From Colwellia demingiae (lineage in GTDB: Bacteria; Pseudomonadota; Gammaproteobacteria; Enterobacterales; Alteromonadaceae), in NCBI RefSeq assembly GCF_007954275.1, contig NZ_VOLT01000008.1, forward strand, positions 124,001 to 188,000: a stretch of 64,000 nucleotides of DNA, read 5' to 3'. Below the pieces are notes generated by a model, which was not told the DNA's origin, searched no databases, and was given only the letters and a program-made list of their open reading frames with translations. Position numbers and translations under genes: made by a program. Shown one piece after another: positions 16,608-26,435 of this stretch (positions are counted from its first letter, which is position 1; every line of letters starts with the position of its first letter).

Positions 16608-16872
16608 TATACCCGTTCCACTTGAATATGCAGATTCAGCTGGAATTATAAACGCCTTTAGGCAAGGCATTGATTGAAGAAAATAGTTATTCTATTGTCG
16701 AAATCAATAACGTCGCATAAAGCGTTTATAAACCAGCCCTTCGGGGAAACCTGAGTAAACCATATTCGTCGTTACATTTGTTTTTAAGGGAATAACCATT
16801 AACAAAAAATGTGCCTTGTTTATGATTCCCTCAAGTTTCCTGAAACGAGCATCTTCAAGTGGAGCGGGTATA
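16608..16872. repeat. MITE-like element A with 24-bp terminal inverted repeats
   Basis: The left end (16608-16631, TATACCCGTTCCACTTGAAT...) and right end (16849-16872) are inverted repeats identical at 22 of 24 positions. The 217-bp interior has no open frame. It shares the core GGCAAGGCATTGATTGAAGA followed by AATCAATAACG with the elements at 26035 and 63629. It lies downstream of the molybdenum hydroxylase operon. Confidence 0.75.
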
Positions 16873-16952
16873 AACTCCTACAAATCCTTTCATCAATATC
16901 TTGTCTTTACGTGTTTCAACTAGTGTTCTACGTACTGTGAATAAGGAAAGCC

Positions 16953-19205
16953 TTAAACTGTAAATACTTTATTTACCGGTAAATCACGTATTCTGGTTTT
17001 ACTAGCATGGTAAATAGCATTGGTAATGCTAGGTGCGACGGGTGGCACACCGGGCTCGCCAATACCTCCTGGAGGTGCATCAGACTCAACAATGTGCACA
17101 TACATTTCAGGTACCTGATTAATACGCGTTACAGGATAATCATGAAAGTTACTCTGTTGAACTTTGCCATCTTGCACTGATATTTCGCCCATTAAGGCAA
17201 TCGAAAGGCCGAACACCATAGCGCCTTCCATTTGTGCTTTAACTCTATCTGGAGTAACAACAATGCCGCAATCTACCGCAGTATGCATTTCAAGTACGTT
17301 AACTTTATTGTTAACCACTTCAACCTTAGTGGCGGCGGCAACAAAAGAGCCAAAACTGCGTAAGAAGCTTATGCCCCAACCTTGGTTTTCAGGCAATTTT
17401 TGTTCAACGTTAGCTTTATCACTGATTAAGTTGATGAGATCTTTCATGCGCTTGGTATCAACAGGATGGTCAGTTAGCGCTAAATTATAATTAGAGTACT
17501 TAAAACCATTTTTATTCGGGTCAACATGACGATCATCACCTAATAAATTGAGCCACATTTGTCGGGTAGGTAATTTTGCTTTTACCGCTAATTCATCAAC
17601 AAAAGAACCAAGAGCAAAGCCGTTATTGATACAGGCAACTGAACGGACCCAACCAGGTCTGACAAAAGAGTCGACTGCATGTTTTTCTATACTTAAATTA
17701 TTCAAAGCGAAGGGTATATCACCAAATCCAAGGGCGAGTTGATCATCACTTGGCATTTTAGCATCAGGGTTCCAAAGCCAGCCAATCGGCGGGTAAGCGT
17801 TGCGGCTTACCCAGTAGTCAGCACTACCCTTATCGTTTAACTCAGCTTTGCAGTAATTGGCTGAAATAGAGTGGTAAAATCCATGCTGTATGTCATCTTC
17901 ACGACTCCAGATGACTTTTACCGGACGCTTACTGGCTCTGGCTAATTCAACCGCTTCAATAATAAAATCGGCTTTTGATTTTCGACCAAAAGCGCCACCC
18001 ATGAGTGTGACATTTAGTTCAATATTATCGTGTTCATCCTTAGCTAAGCCTAACTCTTGCGCCACGTTTCTCTTAGCCCATTGTGGGTTTTGTGTTCCTG
18101 CCCAAATCGTACACTTTTTGCCTTTCACTATTGCGGTCGCAGCAGGTGTTTCCATTGGCGCGTGATGTATATATGGCACAGTGTAGGTTGCTTCTACGGT
18201 ATTTTTATCATTATATTGATGGTTATAAACGTCCCCTTTTTTGGCAACAGTTTCACCTTGCTGGTTTACTTGTTTTGCAAGTTGCTTGATAAACTCTGCG
18301 CTATTATGAGATGCCTTATCACCATGTTGCCATTTGATTTTAAGCTTCTTACGTCCTTCAATTGCTGCCCAAGTATTATTGGCAAGCACGGCCACACCTG
18401 ATAATGGATTGGTGGTAACAGGAATGCTACGGGGTTTTAAAGCAATAACGTCAACAACACCTTTTATTTTTAATGCGTCACTGGCATCAAAGGATACAAG
18501 GCTACCGCCGACTACTGGCGGTCTTACAATACTTGCAATAAGCATGTCAGGTAGTTGAATGTCTTGTGCGTATTGCGCTTTACCCGCAACAATATTATCT
18601 AAATCGACCAGCTTGACATCTTTACCAATGAGAGAGAAATCGGCACTGTTTTTTAACGTTACTTTTTTGCTATCAGGCGGGGTAAGTTTAGCGGCATGAC
18701 TGGCAAGTTCGCCAAAACTAATTTTTTCACCAGTAGCGGTATGAACAACAAAATGTTTTTCTGCTTTTACAGTGTTGCGTTGTACTTGCCAAATATTAGC
18801 GGCAGCTTGCTCTAGCATATCACGGGCTACAGCACCTATCTGACGGATGCTGGTGAAATGATTACGAATAGAAGCTGAGCCTGCGGTGCCCTGAGAGCCA
18901 TATTTTGCATCAGCTTTAGCTTGAACAACAGTTACCTTTTGCCAGTCGGCTTCTAACTCTTCAGCAATAATTTGCGGTACACTGGTGCGGATCCCTTGAC
19001 CCATTTCACTGCGATGACACACTAACGTCACCATAGAATCGCTGGCAATACTGACAAAGAAGTTTAATTCATGACTGAGGTCAGCAGTAGACGATTTTCC
19101 TTGTGCTGAAGCAATAGGTAAGTTCATGCCTAAGACAAAGGTACCGCTTGTGATCCCCGCAACTTTTAAGAAGCCACGACGACTTACATTTTCAATAGAA
19201 TTCAT
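16953..19205 (-). CDS. Molybdenum hydroxylase large subunit, IorB-like, Tat-exported
   Basis: The 750-residue protein starts with a twin-arginine signal (VSRRGFLKVAG, residues 8-18), so it is folded with its cofactor before export to the periplasm. It belongs to the xanthine dehydrogenase/aldehyde oxidase large subunits. GGAFGRKSKADF is a molybdopterin-binding loop, and PPGGIGEPGVPPVAPS near the C-terminus holds the catalytic glutamate. Like isoquinoline 1-oxidoreductase beta it combines a Tat signal with a separate 2Fe-2S subunit and no FAD subunit; electrons probably pass to a cytochrome c. It is the last gene of a four-gene operon. The substrate (aldehyde or N-heterocycle) is unknown. Confidence 0.85.
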   Translation of the reverse strand: MNSIENVSRRGFLKVAGITSGTFVLGMNLPIASAQGKSSTADLSHELNFFVSIASDSMVTLVCHRSEMGQGIRTSVPQIIAEELEADWQKVTVVQAKADAKYGSQGTAGSASIRNHFTSIRQIGAVARDMLEQAAANIWQVQRNTVKAEKHFVVHTATGEKISFGELASHAAKLTPPDSKKVTLKNSADFSLIGKDVKLVDLDNIVAGKAQYAQDIQLPDMLIASIVRPPVVGGSLVSFDASDALKIKGVVDVIALKPRSIPVTTNPLSGVAVLANNTWAAIEGRKKLKIKWQHGDKASHNSAEFIKQLAKQVNQQGETVAKKGDVYNHQYNDKNTVEATYTVPYIHHAPMETPAATAIVKGKKCTIWAGTQNPQWAKRNVAQELGLAKDEHDNIELNVTLMGGAFGRKSKADFIIEAVELARASKRPVKVIWSREDDIQHGFYHSISANYCKAELNDKGSADYWVSRNAYPPIGWLWNPDAKMPSDDQLALGFGDIPFALNNLSIEKHAVDSFVRPGWVRSVACINNGFALGSFVDELAVKAKLPTRQMWLNLLGDDRHVDPNKNGFKYSNYNLALTDHPVDTKRMKDLINLISDKANVEQKLPENQGWGISFLRSFGSFVAAATKVEVVNNKVNVLEMHTAVDCGIVVTPDRVKAQMEGAMVFGLSIALMGEISVQDGKVQQSNFHDYPVTRINQVPEMYVHIVESDAPPGGIGEPGVPPVAPSITNAIYHASKTRIRDLPVNKVFTV

Positions 19206-19207
19206 GG

Positions 19208-19753
19208 TTATGCTCCCTGTTTGCTGGCATCAAAAATTTCTACACCGTTTTTACTTACAGGTGAATGACTTGCAGATAAATCACTGCCCGATGAATGAGC
19301 TGCGGCTGACTTTATCGCTGCTTTAATACGTTTATAGGTACCGCATCGACAAATGTTACCTTGCATGTGTTCAATTATCTGCTCATCAGTTGGTTGAGGA
19401 GTTACTTTTAATAACGCTGCTGCACTCATCATTTGACCACTTTGGCAATAGCCACATTGTGGTACTTTAAATTCTCGCCAAGCAACTTGCACAGAGCTTT
19501 CACCTAATCTTCCCTTGCTATCAGCTAAGCCTTCAATGGTGGTAATGGCTTGTTCAGCAATAGCAGATACCGGCGTTATACATGAACGTATGGCGGTGCC
19601 ATTGAGATGAACAGTACAAGCGCCACATTGTCCTGCGCCGCAGCCAAATTTAGTGCCAGTGAGTTTTAGCTCATCACGCAGGGCATAAAGAAGTGGCATT
19701 TGCGGATCAACATCTAGTTCAACGGGCTTATTGTTTAAGGTTATTTTGATCAT
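19208..19753 (-). CDS. 2Fe-2S subunit of the molybdenum hydroxylase (IorA-like)
   Basis: The 181-residue protein has the two cluster domains of this family. The plant-type ferredoxin motif is GCGAGQCGACTVHLNG with a fourth cysteine at IRSC. The C-terminal helical cluster has CGYCQSGQ and NICRCGTY. It ends with a serine/alanine-rich tail of about 30 residues, not needed for the fold. Its stop lies 2 bp before the large subunit's start. It passes electrons from the molybdenum centre and is probably carried out through the Tat pathway with its partner. Confidence 0.88.
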   Translation of the reverse strand: MIKITLNNKPVELDVDPQMPLLYALRDELKLTGTKFGCGAGQCGACTVHLNGTAIRSCITPVSAIAEQAITTIEGLADSKGRLGESSVQVAWREFKVPQCGYCQSGQMMSAAALLKVTPQPTDEQIIEHMQGNICRCGTYKRIKAAIKSAAAHSSGSDLSASHSPVSKNGVEIFDASKQGA

Positions 19754-19818
19754 ACTGGCTCCAGGTTTTGACAGTGTGAAGTTGTTTCATCTATTAAGTT
19801 ATTATTTTATATTAAAAT

Positions 19819-20475
19819 TTATAGAGAGCTTTGTAGGTTATCTTGTAAAGCATATTCTAAATGTTCTCTGACTCGCTCTAAATCAGAGAAGGTATCAATA
19901 TCGGTTTTTGCATCTTCACAGGTTACAGCATCTGCTTTTTTTGCATGTTGCAGTAATAATTTACCCGCACCTTTATCGCCTTGGATTTTTACTAGCAGTG
20001 GAAAGTACTTTTCTGGAAAAATAGCAGGTGCCATCAATTGTCCCTCACACAAGGTGGCAATAATTTTGTTAGGCTGCTCTTTGCTAGTACTGAGTAACTC
20101 TTGGTAATGTTCAGTGGTGATTAATGCTTGATCGGCTAGGGCAATTAACACATGACTACTCTGTGCTTTAATTGAATGGACAGATTCCGCTAAGGTATGT
20201 CCCATACCCTCTGACCAATACTGGCTTGCAATGACCGAAATATCTTGAGGTAATACTGACTGAATTGCGTTTTTATTGGCGCCAAGCGTAACAAAAAAAT
20301 TATGAACGTTTGCGTTTTTAAGTAAAGGTTTTAGTTTATCAATACTATGAATAATCAGCGGTTTGTCATTAATCTGAGCAAGCTGTTTAATGGTCGAACA
20401 ACCTATTTGATTGGGGGATGACGATTGAAAGCGCTGACCTTTGCCTGCCGCTAGTAGAATAATATTAACCTGCAT
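19819..20475 (-). CDS. MobA/MocA-like nucleotidyltransferase for molybdenum cofactor
   Basis: The 218-residue protein opens with the nucleotidyltransferase signature IILLAAGKGQRFQ and has an ALADQALIT segment near residue 95 in place of the common DxP loop. Such enzymes attach CMP or a related nucleotide to molybdopterin for hydroxylases. It overlaps the XdhC-like gene by 11 bases and precedes the hydroxylase subunits, so it likely makes the cytosine-dinucleotide cofactor for them. MocA is the best guess, but the assignment rests on context. Confidence 0.75.
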   Translation of the reverse strand: MQVNIILLAAGKGQRFQSSSPNQIGCSTIKQLAQINDKPLIIHSIDKLKPLLKNANVHNFFVTLGANKNAIQSVLPQDISVIASQYWSEGMGHTLAESVHSIKAQSSHVLIALADQALITTEHYQELLSTSKEQPNKIIATLCEGQLMAPAIFPEKYFPLLVKIQGDKGAGKLLLQHAKKADAVTCEDAKTDIDTFSDLERVREHLEYALQDNLQSSL

Positions 20476-21496
20476 GGTTAATTACCTGTTTAATATTGTT
20501 TGTTATCTGGCTTTGGAAGTAACCCAAAGAGTTGCCGGAAGCTTGTTCTAGGGTGGCATGTGCTTGCGATAATATAGCCAGAGCAATAGATTCAGGTAGA
20601 TCTCCGCCAAGATCGAAACCAATGGGATTAGCTAGCTTATTAGGTAAATCCGTTGAATTTAGTTGTGCTTTTTCCAATACTTTCTCCGTTCGATGTTGAG
20701 GTCCTAATAATCCAATATAACTCGCGGCAGCTAAATTATCTTGGCTTTTAACTAACTGTAGAGCATGCGCATCAAGAGATACATTATGATGCATTATTAC
20801 GATAGCATCGGCTTTGGGTAAAAGTAAATTTTGCTCTAAGTTAGCGTAATCTTGATTGATGACTATATCGGCTTCTTTAAAATAGGCCGATCTTGCATAG
20901 GCAGTTCTGCAATCAATTAAACAAATAAACCAGCCTAGAGTCTGTGCTATTTTAACGAGAGGTTGTGCGTCAACGCCACCACCAAATATAACTAAAGCGG
21001 GGGCTGGTTTAATGGTAATTAAGGGGGCGAGTGAGCTAACCGGTTTTGATAGAACCTGATTATCACTTACAGAGGCGCTTTGTGTATTGATGGTATCAAT
21101 ATGGTAAAAACAAGCATTACGATTATCAAGTTGACTTTTTAAGGTGAGTAAATCGAGGTAATTATTATCGTGATTGATGGGCTGTAGTAATACTTTTACT
21201 AAACCACCGCAACCTATGCCTAGCTGCCAGGCTATATCACTGTCATCTTGCATATCGTAACAGACAGTAATATTACTATTTTGATGCCAACACTTTTGCG
21301 CTTGGCGCATTAAATCAGCTTCAAGACAACCACCGCTCAATAAGCCATAGCTCTTACCTAAGCTACTAATAAGCATCATAGCGCCAGATTTACGATACGA
21401 AGATCTTTGTGTTTCAATGATACTGGCAAGAACCCATTGGCATGAGTCTTTTTCGGGAAACCAGCTAGCTAATAATGCGGCAAGGCGATTACTCAT
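20465..21496 (-). CDS. XdhC/CoxI-family molybdenum cofactor insertion protein
   Basis: The 343-residue protein has the XdhC arrangement. The N-terminal domain includes SGAMMLISSLGKSYGLLSGGCLEADL and GIGCGGLVKVLLQP. A Rossmann-like domain follows from about 165 (LVIFGGGVDAQPLVKIAQTLGW) and continues with IVIMHHNVSLD and YIGLLGPQHR. XdhC proteins bind, sulfurate and hand over cofactor to xanthine dehydrogenase-type enzymes. It is the first gene of the operon ending with the hydroxylase subunits. The ATG at 21496 fits the usual N-terminus. Confidence 0.85.
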   Translation of the reverse strand: MSNRLAALLASWFPEKDSCQWVLASIIETQRSSYRKSGAMMLISSLGKSYGLLSGGCLEADLMRQAQKCWHQNSNITVCYDMQDDSDIAWQLGIGCGGLVKVLLQPINHDNNYLDLLTLKSQLDNRNACFYHIDTINTQSASVSDNQVLSKPVSSLAPLITIKPAPALVIFGGGVDAQPLVKIAQTLGWFICLIDCRTAYARSAYFKEADIVINQDYANLEQNLLLPKADAIVIMHHNVSLDAHALQLVKSQDNLAAASYIGLLGPQHRTEKVLEKAQLNSTDLPNKLANPIGFDLGGDLPESIALAILSQAHATLEQASGNSLGYFQSQITNNIKQVINHAG

Positions 21497-21603
21497 TTAT
21501 TTATTGTTCGGTCACTTAAAAGCAGATTAAGATAACATAAATGAGAAAGTCGCCAAATTAAAGTATTGGAGTTAATTAAAATGTAAGTAATTAATTAGCG
21601 TAA

Positions 21604-24600
21604 TTACTCAACTGAAGTATTTTGATTGTTGATTGCTATTTTTGGTTGCCATTCTAACCAGTCTTCATCGATGTCTTGATGCAACATAAAGCTTCCCGGT
21701 AAGGACTTCGTTTCATCATCTTGCTCTTCATCATCTACAGGTGTTGCAAAGGCAATACCTCCCGCAATTAGAGTTTCTATCGATTCAGAATCAATATTAA
21801 TACCAGAGAAAATACCTGCTTCTATATTAATACCACTGGTATTCCAAAACTGACTTTTCTTGTTAACAAGCGGCGAATAACGCTTGGCGATATTGATAAA
21901 AATATTTACTTGGTCAGCGGTAGCAGATAAATCGGTACCAATTACTTTACCGACCTTAATTTGACGATACAATACAGGATTACCCACGCGTACCGATCCA
22001 AGACGAGCCGCAGTCAATTTGATATTTAAGCCATAACTCAGTTGCTCAACGGTAGGGGCCAACTCAAGGGCTTCAAATTCAGCCTTCAGCTTAGCTTCAA
22101 CATTATGTGACGGTAGCAAACCAATAAAGGCACCATCAAGTAATGCCGCAACATTCTTCGATCCTACTAATCCAATTTGAGGTTCAATTTTCCAAAACTT
22201 TGTTCCTTGGCGAGCAAATTGACTGCCTAAATCATTTAATAGCACTAAAGCGGTTACCCCAACTTTGTCTTTAGTAAATATTAAGCGCTCAATAGTACCC
22301 AAGTTTTGCTCTTGGTAAATAACTTTTGTATTTACTTTTAAGCCAGTAATATCATTAAAATGGATGCTAATCGTTTGTCCAGCACCTTTGGCATGCTCTT
22401 CATGTTTAAATAAAGTGAAGTTCGACAATTCTTCAACTTGGGTGCTAGTTATTAGTGACGTTGGCAGCAATACTTCTGGATTATAAAAGCTTATTCCGCC
22501 CCGTAAAATGGCATCAATCGATTCAGTTTTTACAACAAAGTCACTTAAACCACCGGAAATAGTCATTCCCCCAGCATTATAAAAGCGGCTGGTGCTTTGT
22601 AATAAATCTCGGTGTTCTTCATCAATTGTTATGTTGACTTTAATCTCGTCATCAATTTTATTTAGGCTGACATTATCTACTTGACCAATAGATATTCCTC
22701 GATAGCTAATAGCACTACCCGGTGTTGCCACATTGGCATGTTCGGTGGATAAGGAAAGCTGTAAGCCGGGAGAGCTTGCAAGTTTTACGGGCGGTTGGCT
22801 AAACAAAGTAAACTGCTTTTTGGCTTTACCTTGCCCAAGATTAAAGGTGATATAGGCGCCACCGAATAAAGCATCGGTATCACTAGCACCTGAAATACTT
22901 AAGTTTGGTTTTACTATATAGAACTGCGTGTCAGCTTTTAATATATGTTGATACTCAGGTAATAACCCTAGCTGTAGTTGCTGCTTGTCACCTTGAATCT
23001 TAGTTTGATGAATCGCGCCAATTTCTACGCCGCGATATAAAAGCCTAGTATCAGCACTTATTTGCTCGCTAGCGGTATAATTTAGTGTGAAATTTATATT
23101 TTGTTCGGCGAGTTTGTTATTAGCATAGAGTGAGAAACTATCACCATTTTTGACCGATTTTTTTTGTGACTCTTGTTTATTATCTTGGCTAGTAAAAGCA
23201 ATGCCACCCGTTAAGATACTTTGTAATGACTGAGCTTGAATATCGACACCCAGTAAACTTGCGGATATTTTAACGCCAGAATTATTGTAAAAACGACTGC
23301 TGTGATTCACATAATGGCTAAATTTTGGTTGGACATGAATATGAATTAAATGGCGCTCTGGCGCAGTCGTTTCAATGGCTTGTATATTACCAACAACTTG
23401 TTGTTTGTAATATACATTACTACCAACTTGTAATGAACTACGATCACTACTGGTTAACATTAAGTGCAAGCCCGGCTCAGTGTATTTATAGGGAGGTTTG
23501 CTACTAAATACACTAAATTTATTGCTGGGGTTACCTGCTAAAGATGGTCTTATACTTAGGTAATTTCCCGTTAATATTGTCTTAGCGTTTGTTAAACCGG
23601 CAAGGCTAATTTGAGGTGCAACAATATAAAACTGAGATTGATCTGTTAAGTAAGGCACCACGCGAGGGTTAACTTTAGCGATTGCGGTAATTTTTCGACT
23701 TACGGGATCTATTTTACTGAAGGACTCAATAACGCCTATGGTTAAGCCTTGGAATAAAATGGCTGCATTGTGATCTATGCCTGAGTTCCATTCTAACGTT
23801 AATTCAACCTCATGGCCCATTTCAGCCGATTGAAAGTCAGCGTGTAAGGGAAATGTTTGACCGTTTTTAGCGGGCGCTAATTCAGCTTGATAACTTAAAT
23901 TATCAACGGATATTCCGCCAGCCATAATAGAGGCCAATGACTCCGTATTAACCTTCACGCCACCGGAGAGTGAAGCGGTAACTTGTACACCACTGGTGTT
24001 ATAAAATAAGGAGTTCTCTTTTACTAAATGAGCGAATTCGGGTTTAATGTAAATATTAATACCAATTTTTTTACTGCTTTCTTTGTAGTGATAACCCGTA
24101 ACATGACCAATGGGGATTTGCTTGAAACTAATGGGTGAATTTTCACTGATCGAGCCTAATACATCAGTATGCAAGGTAAGGTGTAAGCCAGGGGTCGACA
24201 TATCTAAGGTCGGCGCTTCGGTTAACGCGACAAAATGATCTTGGCTGTCTGCCTTTTGATTAGTATCGGGCATAATCGTGATGTAACTTCCCGAAATAAG
24301 CGTATCTAGCCCGGAGACTCCTTGCAGTGAAATATCAGCACTGACTAACCAAAAACGAGTGTTTTCCGTGAGGTAGTCGGTAAAGTTTTTAGAAATTTCT
24401 ACTTCAGCAATAACTCGCTGTAAATCTGCTGAAGGCACCACTTTTTTCACTAAGCCAGTCACTAAGCCTTTATAACGAATTTCTGTTTTATTAGGTACTA
24501 TGCCTGAGCCGTTATCAAATTCTATTGTGATAACAGTTCCTTGTTCAGATACTGTTTTTACGGTGAGCCATAAACCAAAAATTAAGGCGATAAAAGGCAC

Positions 24601-24699
24601 AAACCAAATGATAGATATGCCCTGTCGAGGCACAACTTCTGCACGAATATTTTTATTTTCATTATGCTCAGAGGCAGCAAACTCTTTTTTATCGGTCAT
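21604..24699 (-). CDS. letB: MCE-domain lipid transport tunnel protein, LetB/YebT-like, eight MCE domains
   Basis: After one membrane anchor (about 28-48, ISIIWFVPFIALIFGLWL), the 1031-residue protein is a string of MCE domains. Each has an opening strand ending in a Y-x-G/x-x-G type turn and a closing strand like GGISFYNP, GGIAF or GSYI. Eight can be counted, in alternating long and short types. E. coli LetB has seven and PqiB three; stacked hexameric rings of such proteins form a tunnel for phospholipids between inner and outer membranes. The stop of the upstream LetA-like gene is 2 bp before this start, so the operon is coupled. An extra domain would make a longer tunnel. Confidence 0.88.
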   Translation of the reverse strand: MTDKKEFAASEHNENKNIRAEVVPRQGISIIWFVPFIALIFGLWLTVKTVSEQGTVITIEFDNGSGIVPNKTEIRYKGLVTGLVKKVVPSADLQRVIAEVEISKNFTDYLTENTRFWLVSADISLQGVSGLDTLISGSYITIMPDTNQKADSQDHFVALTEAPTLDMSTPGLHLTLHTDVLGSISENSPISFKQIPIGHVTGYHYKESSKKIGINIYIKPEFAHLVKENSLFYNTSGVQVTASLSGGVKVNTESLASIMAGGISVDNLSYQAELAPAKNGQTFPLHADFQSAEMGHEVELTLEWNSGIDHNAAILFQGLTIGVIESFSKIDPVSRKITAIAKVNPRVVPYLTDQSQFYIVAPQISLAGLTNAKTILTGNYLSIRPSLAGNPSNKFSVFSSKPPYKYTEPGLHLMLTSSDRSSLQVGSNVYYKQQVVGNIQAIETTAPERHLIHIHVQPKFSHYVNHSSRFYNNSGVKISASLLGVDIQAQSLQSILTGGIAFTSQDNKQESQKKSVKNGDSFSLYANNKLAEQNINFTLNYTASEQISADTRLLYRGVEIGAIHQTKIQGDKQQLQLGLLPEYQHILKADTQFYIVKPNLSISGASDTDALFGGAYITFNLGQGKAKKQFTLFSQPPVKLASSPGLQLSLSTEHANVATPGSAISYRGISIGQVDNVSLNKIDDEIKVNITIDEEHRDLLQSTSRFYNAGGMTISGGLSDFVVKTESIDAILRGGISFYNPEVLLPTSLITSTQVEELSNFTLFKHEEHAKGAGQTISIHFNDITGLKVNTKVIYQEQNLGTIERLIFTKDKVGVTALVLLNDLGSQFARQGTKFWKIEPQIGLVGSKNVAALLDGAFIGLLPSHNVEAKLKAEFEALELAPTVEQLSYGLNIKLTAARLGSVRVGNPVLYRQIKVGKVIGTDLSATADQVNIFINIAKRYSPLVNKKSQFWNTSGINIEAGIFSGINIDSESIETLIAGGIAFATPVDDEEQDDETKSLPGSFMLHQDIDEDWLEWQPKIAINNQNTSVE

Positions 24700-24701
24700 T
24701 T

Positions 24702-25376
24702 CTATCCCTTTTCTTCTGGTAAAGTGCCTGGCGAATTTTCTGATAATAATAGCGCTTGTGTTGCTATTTTATTATCCGCTTTTTTATCCCACAACAAACG
24801 CGGGTCAAAACTGTTAGCAGCAAACATGGTGAAAATTACCGTAATGGTAAAATAGTTGATTGCAGGACCTGCAGCTACTGAGGTTACAAACCCAAGTTCA
24901 ACCACAGTCACCATTAAAGCAACAACGAAAACATCAAGCATTGACCATGGCCCTAATACCTCAAGCATATGATAAAACTTACTATGTTTGTCTGGTTTTA
25001 AACGAATTCCCGTATGCACTTTATAAACTAGCACAAATAAGCCGATAATTTTTAATAAAGGCACTATGATACTGGCAGTAAAGATAATCACAGCTATAGG
25101 GTATAAACCATGGTCAATAAACTCGCCGATGCCTGACAAAATAGTTGCTTCATCACCAATACCCAATTGATAGACGATCATTATTGGGTAAAGGTTTGCA
25201 GGAATAAAGGCTAACAAAGCAGCAAAGTTCCACGCCAAGGTGTATTGTAAACTGTTACGCTTACGTTGATAGAACATACCATTACAGCGGCTACACTGCT
25301 GGGGTTCTGCTTTTAAACTATTAAGCTTGTGACACTTAGGGCATAACGTTAGCTCAAGTTGTTTAGCTGTTTTCAT
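24702..25376 (-). CDS. PqiA/LetA-like inner membrane protein, second half
   Basis: The 224-residue protein has a rubredoxin-like zinc site (CPKCHKLN, then CSRCNGMFYQRK, residues 12-42) followed by four membrane helices. It carries the PqiA motifs FIPANLYPIM and GLYPIAVIIFTASIIVPLLKI. In E. coli LetA and PqiA are about 420-residue proteins with two such modules; here each module is its own gene. The frame overlaps the upstream partner by 14 bases, with ATG inside the partner's end. It should work with the MCE protein in loading or unloading lipids. Confidence 0.85.
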   Translation of the reverse strand: MKTAKQLELTLCPKCHKLNSLKAEPQQCSRCNGMFYQRKRNSLQYTLAWNFAALLAFIPANLYPIMIVYQLGIGDEATILSGIGEFIDHGLYPIAVIIFTASIIVPLLKIIGLFVLVYKVHTGIRLKPDKHSKFYHMLEVLGPWSMLDVFVVALMVTVVELGFVTSVAAGPAINYFTITVIFTMFAANSFDPRLLWDKKADNKIATQALLLSENSPGTLPEEKG

Positions 25377-26013
25377 CTTGTGCCTCGTCTTTTGAAAAAG
25401 CTTGCTCTAGCTTGTCCCAAATATAGTCTTGATCTAGAGCTACAGCGGACATAGTAGAGCAAATTAACCAAAGAATAAAAGCCAGTAAGCCAAGATTAAC
25501 TGATAGCTCAGTGTCATCAATTAGCTTATACATAGATACGACAATACCAAGCATAAAGACGTTGAGCATAGCCCAGTTATCAAGATGATGATAAGCGCGG
25601 AAGAAGTTTAATAAGGATGGTTTTAACTTATTGAATTTAAAACTATAGGAAATATAAAGCGCACCGGCTAAACGTACAATGGGTACAGCAATAGCGAATA
25701 GAAAGACCAAACAGGCAATCATAAAAAATCCGCGGTCAATCAACACTAAAATACAATCAAATAAAGAAGCTTGATGAAATTGTCCTGCCAAGGTTACACC
25801 CATAATGGGTAGTAAAATTGCGGGTAACATTAACAGTAAGCCAGCAAGAGACCAGTTAAAGCTGCGCTCAATAGAATCGACTTTTCGTTCTATCAAGGTG
25901 CTGCCACAACGGTTGCATTTGGCAAGTTGCCCTTGTTTCAATTGTGGCCTGTCATATAGCGCATCACATTGCTGACAAGCGACTAATAATGAGGTGTTAG
26001 TGTTGTTGTTCAT
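25363..26013 (-). CDS. PqiA/LetA-like inner membrane protein, first half
   Basis: The 216-residue protein has CQQCDALY and CNRCGSTLIERK as a zinc ribbon (13-44), then four helices. It has the same PqiA features as the next gene: LLMLPAILLPIMGVT, and RGFFMIACLVFLFAIAVPIVRL. It is the promoter-proximal member of a three-gene unit with the second LetA-like gene and letB. Two four-helix modules probably come together as one LetA-type complex. A MITE-like element starts 22 bp upstream of its ATG, so the promoter must lie in or beyond that element. Confidence 0.85.
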   Translation of the reverse strand: MNNNTNTSLLVACQQCDALYDRPQLKQGQLAKCNRCGSTLIERKVDSIERSFNWSLAGLLLMLPAILLPIMGVTLAGQFHQASLFDCILVLIDRGFFMIACLVFLFAIAVPIVRLAGALYISYSFKFNKLKPSLLNFFRAYHHLDNWAMLNVFMLGIVVSMYKLIDDTELSVNLGLLAFILWLICSTMSAVALDQDYIWDKLEQAFSKDEAQDENS

Positions 26014-26034
26014 TTCGCTGCTAGTTATCCATTT

Positions 26035-26348
26035 ATACCAATTTGATTAAATTTCTTCCCAACTCAGAGCTATGTTAAATGTTCAATAACAAGGCAAATT
26101 TATTTAGGTCTAGTCATTCTAAATCGAATGAATTTAACGATGTTAATGGGCATTAAACAAGCTCCCAAAGGGCGAGTTTAAAAGGCTTACATGCGGCGTT
26201 ATTGATTTTGACAAGGACGCTGCATGGATGCAGCTTATTAGAGAATGCAGGAGCACATTCTCCTGAATAACCATTCTCTTCAATCAATGTCTTGCCTCTA
26301 AGCCTTTTAATTCTCGCTGAGTGGGAAAGAACTTAATCAACTTGGTAT
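26035..26348. repeat. MITE-like element B with about 27-bp terminal inverted repeats
   Basis: The ends read ATACCAATTTGATTAAATTT and, from the other strand at 26348, ATACCAAGTTGATTAAGTTC. The interior contains, in reverse, the core shared with elements A and C, plus about 48 bp absent from those, including the hairpin AGGAGCACATTCTCCT. It has no open frame. It fills most of the 421-bp gap between the LetA-like genes and the triheme cytochrome c gene. Confidence 0.8.
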
Positions 26349-26375
26349 TACTAATTATGCAAAAGTATAATGAAA

Positions 26376-26402
26376 AAAAAGCAGCGATAAACGCTGCTTT
26401 TT
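26376..26402 (-). terminator. Terminator of the triheme cytochrome c gene
   Basis: A-rich run plus GCAGCG (26381-26386), loop ATAAA and CGCTGC (26392-26397) followed by T residues form an 11-bp stem that can work on both strands. It lies 34 bp past the cytochrome stop. Confidence 0.8.
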
Positions 26403-26435
26403 TAGAAACTTGTTAATGAAGCAACCAAGCCATTA

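Noticed and set aside
17164..18558. Several open frames of 60-115 codons on the plus strand across the molybdenum hydroxylase gene
   Set aside because: They are antisense to a well-conserved coding region, have low-complexity or serine/leucine-rich products and no ribosome sites.
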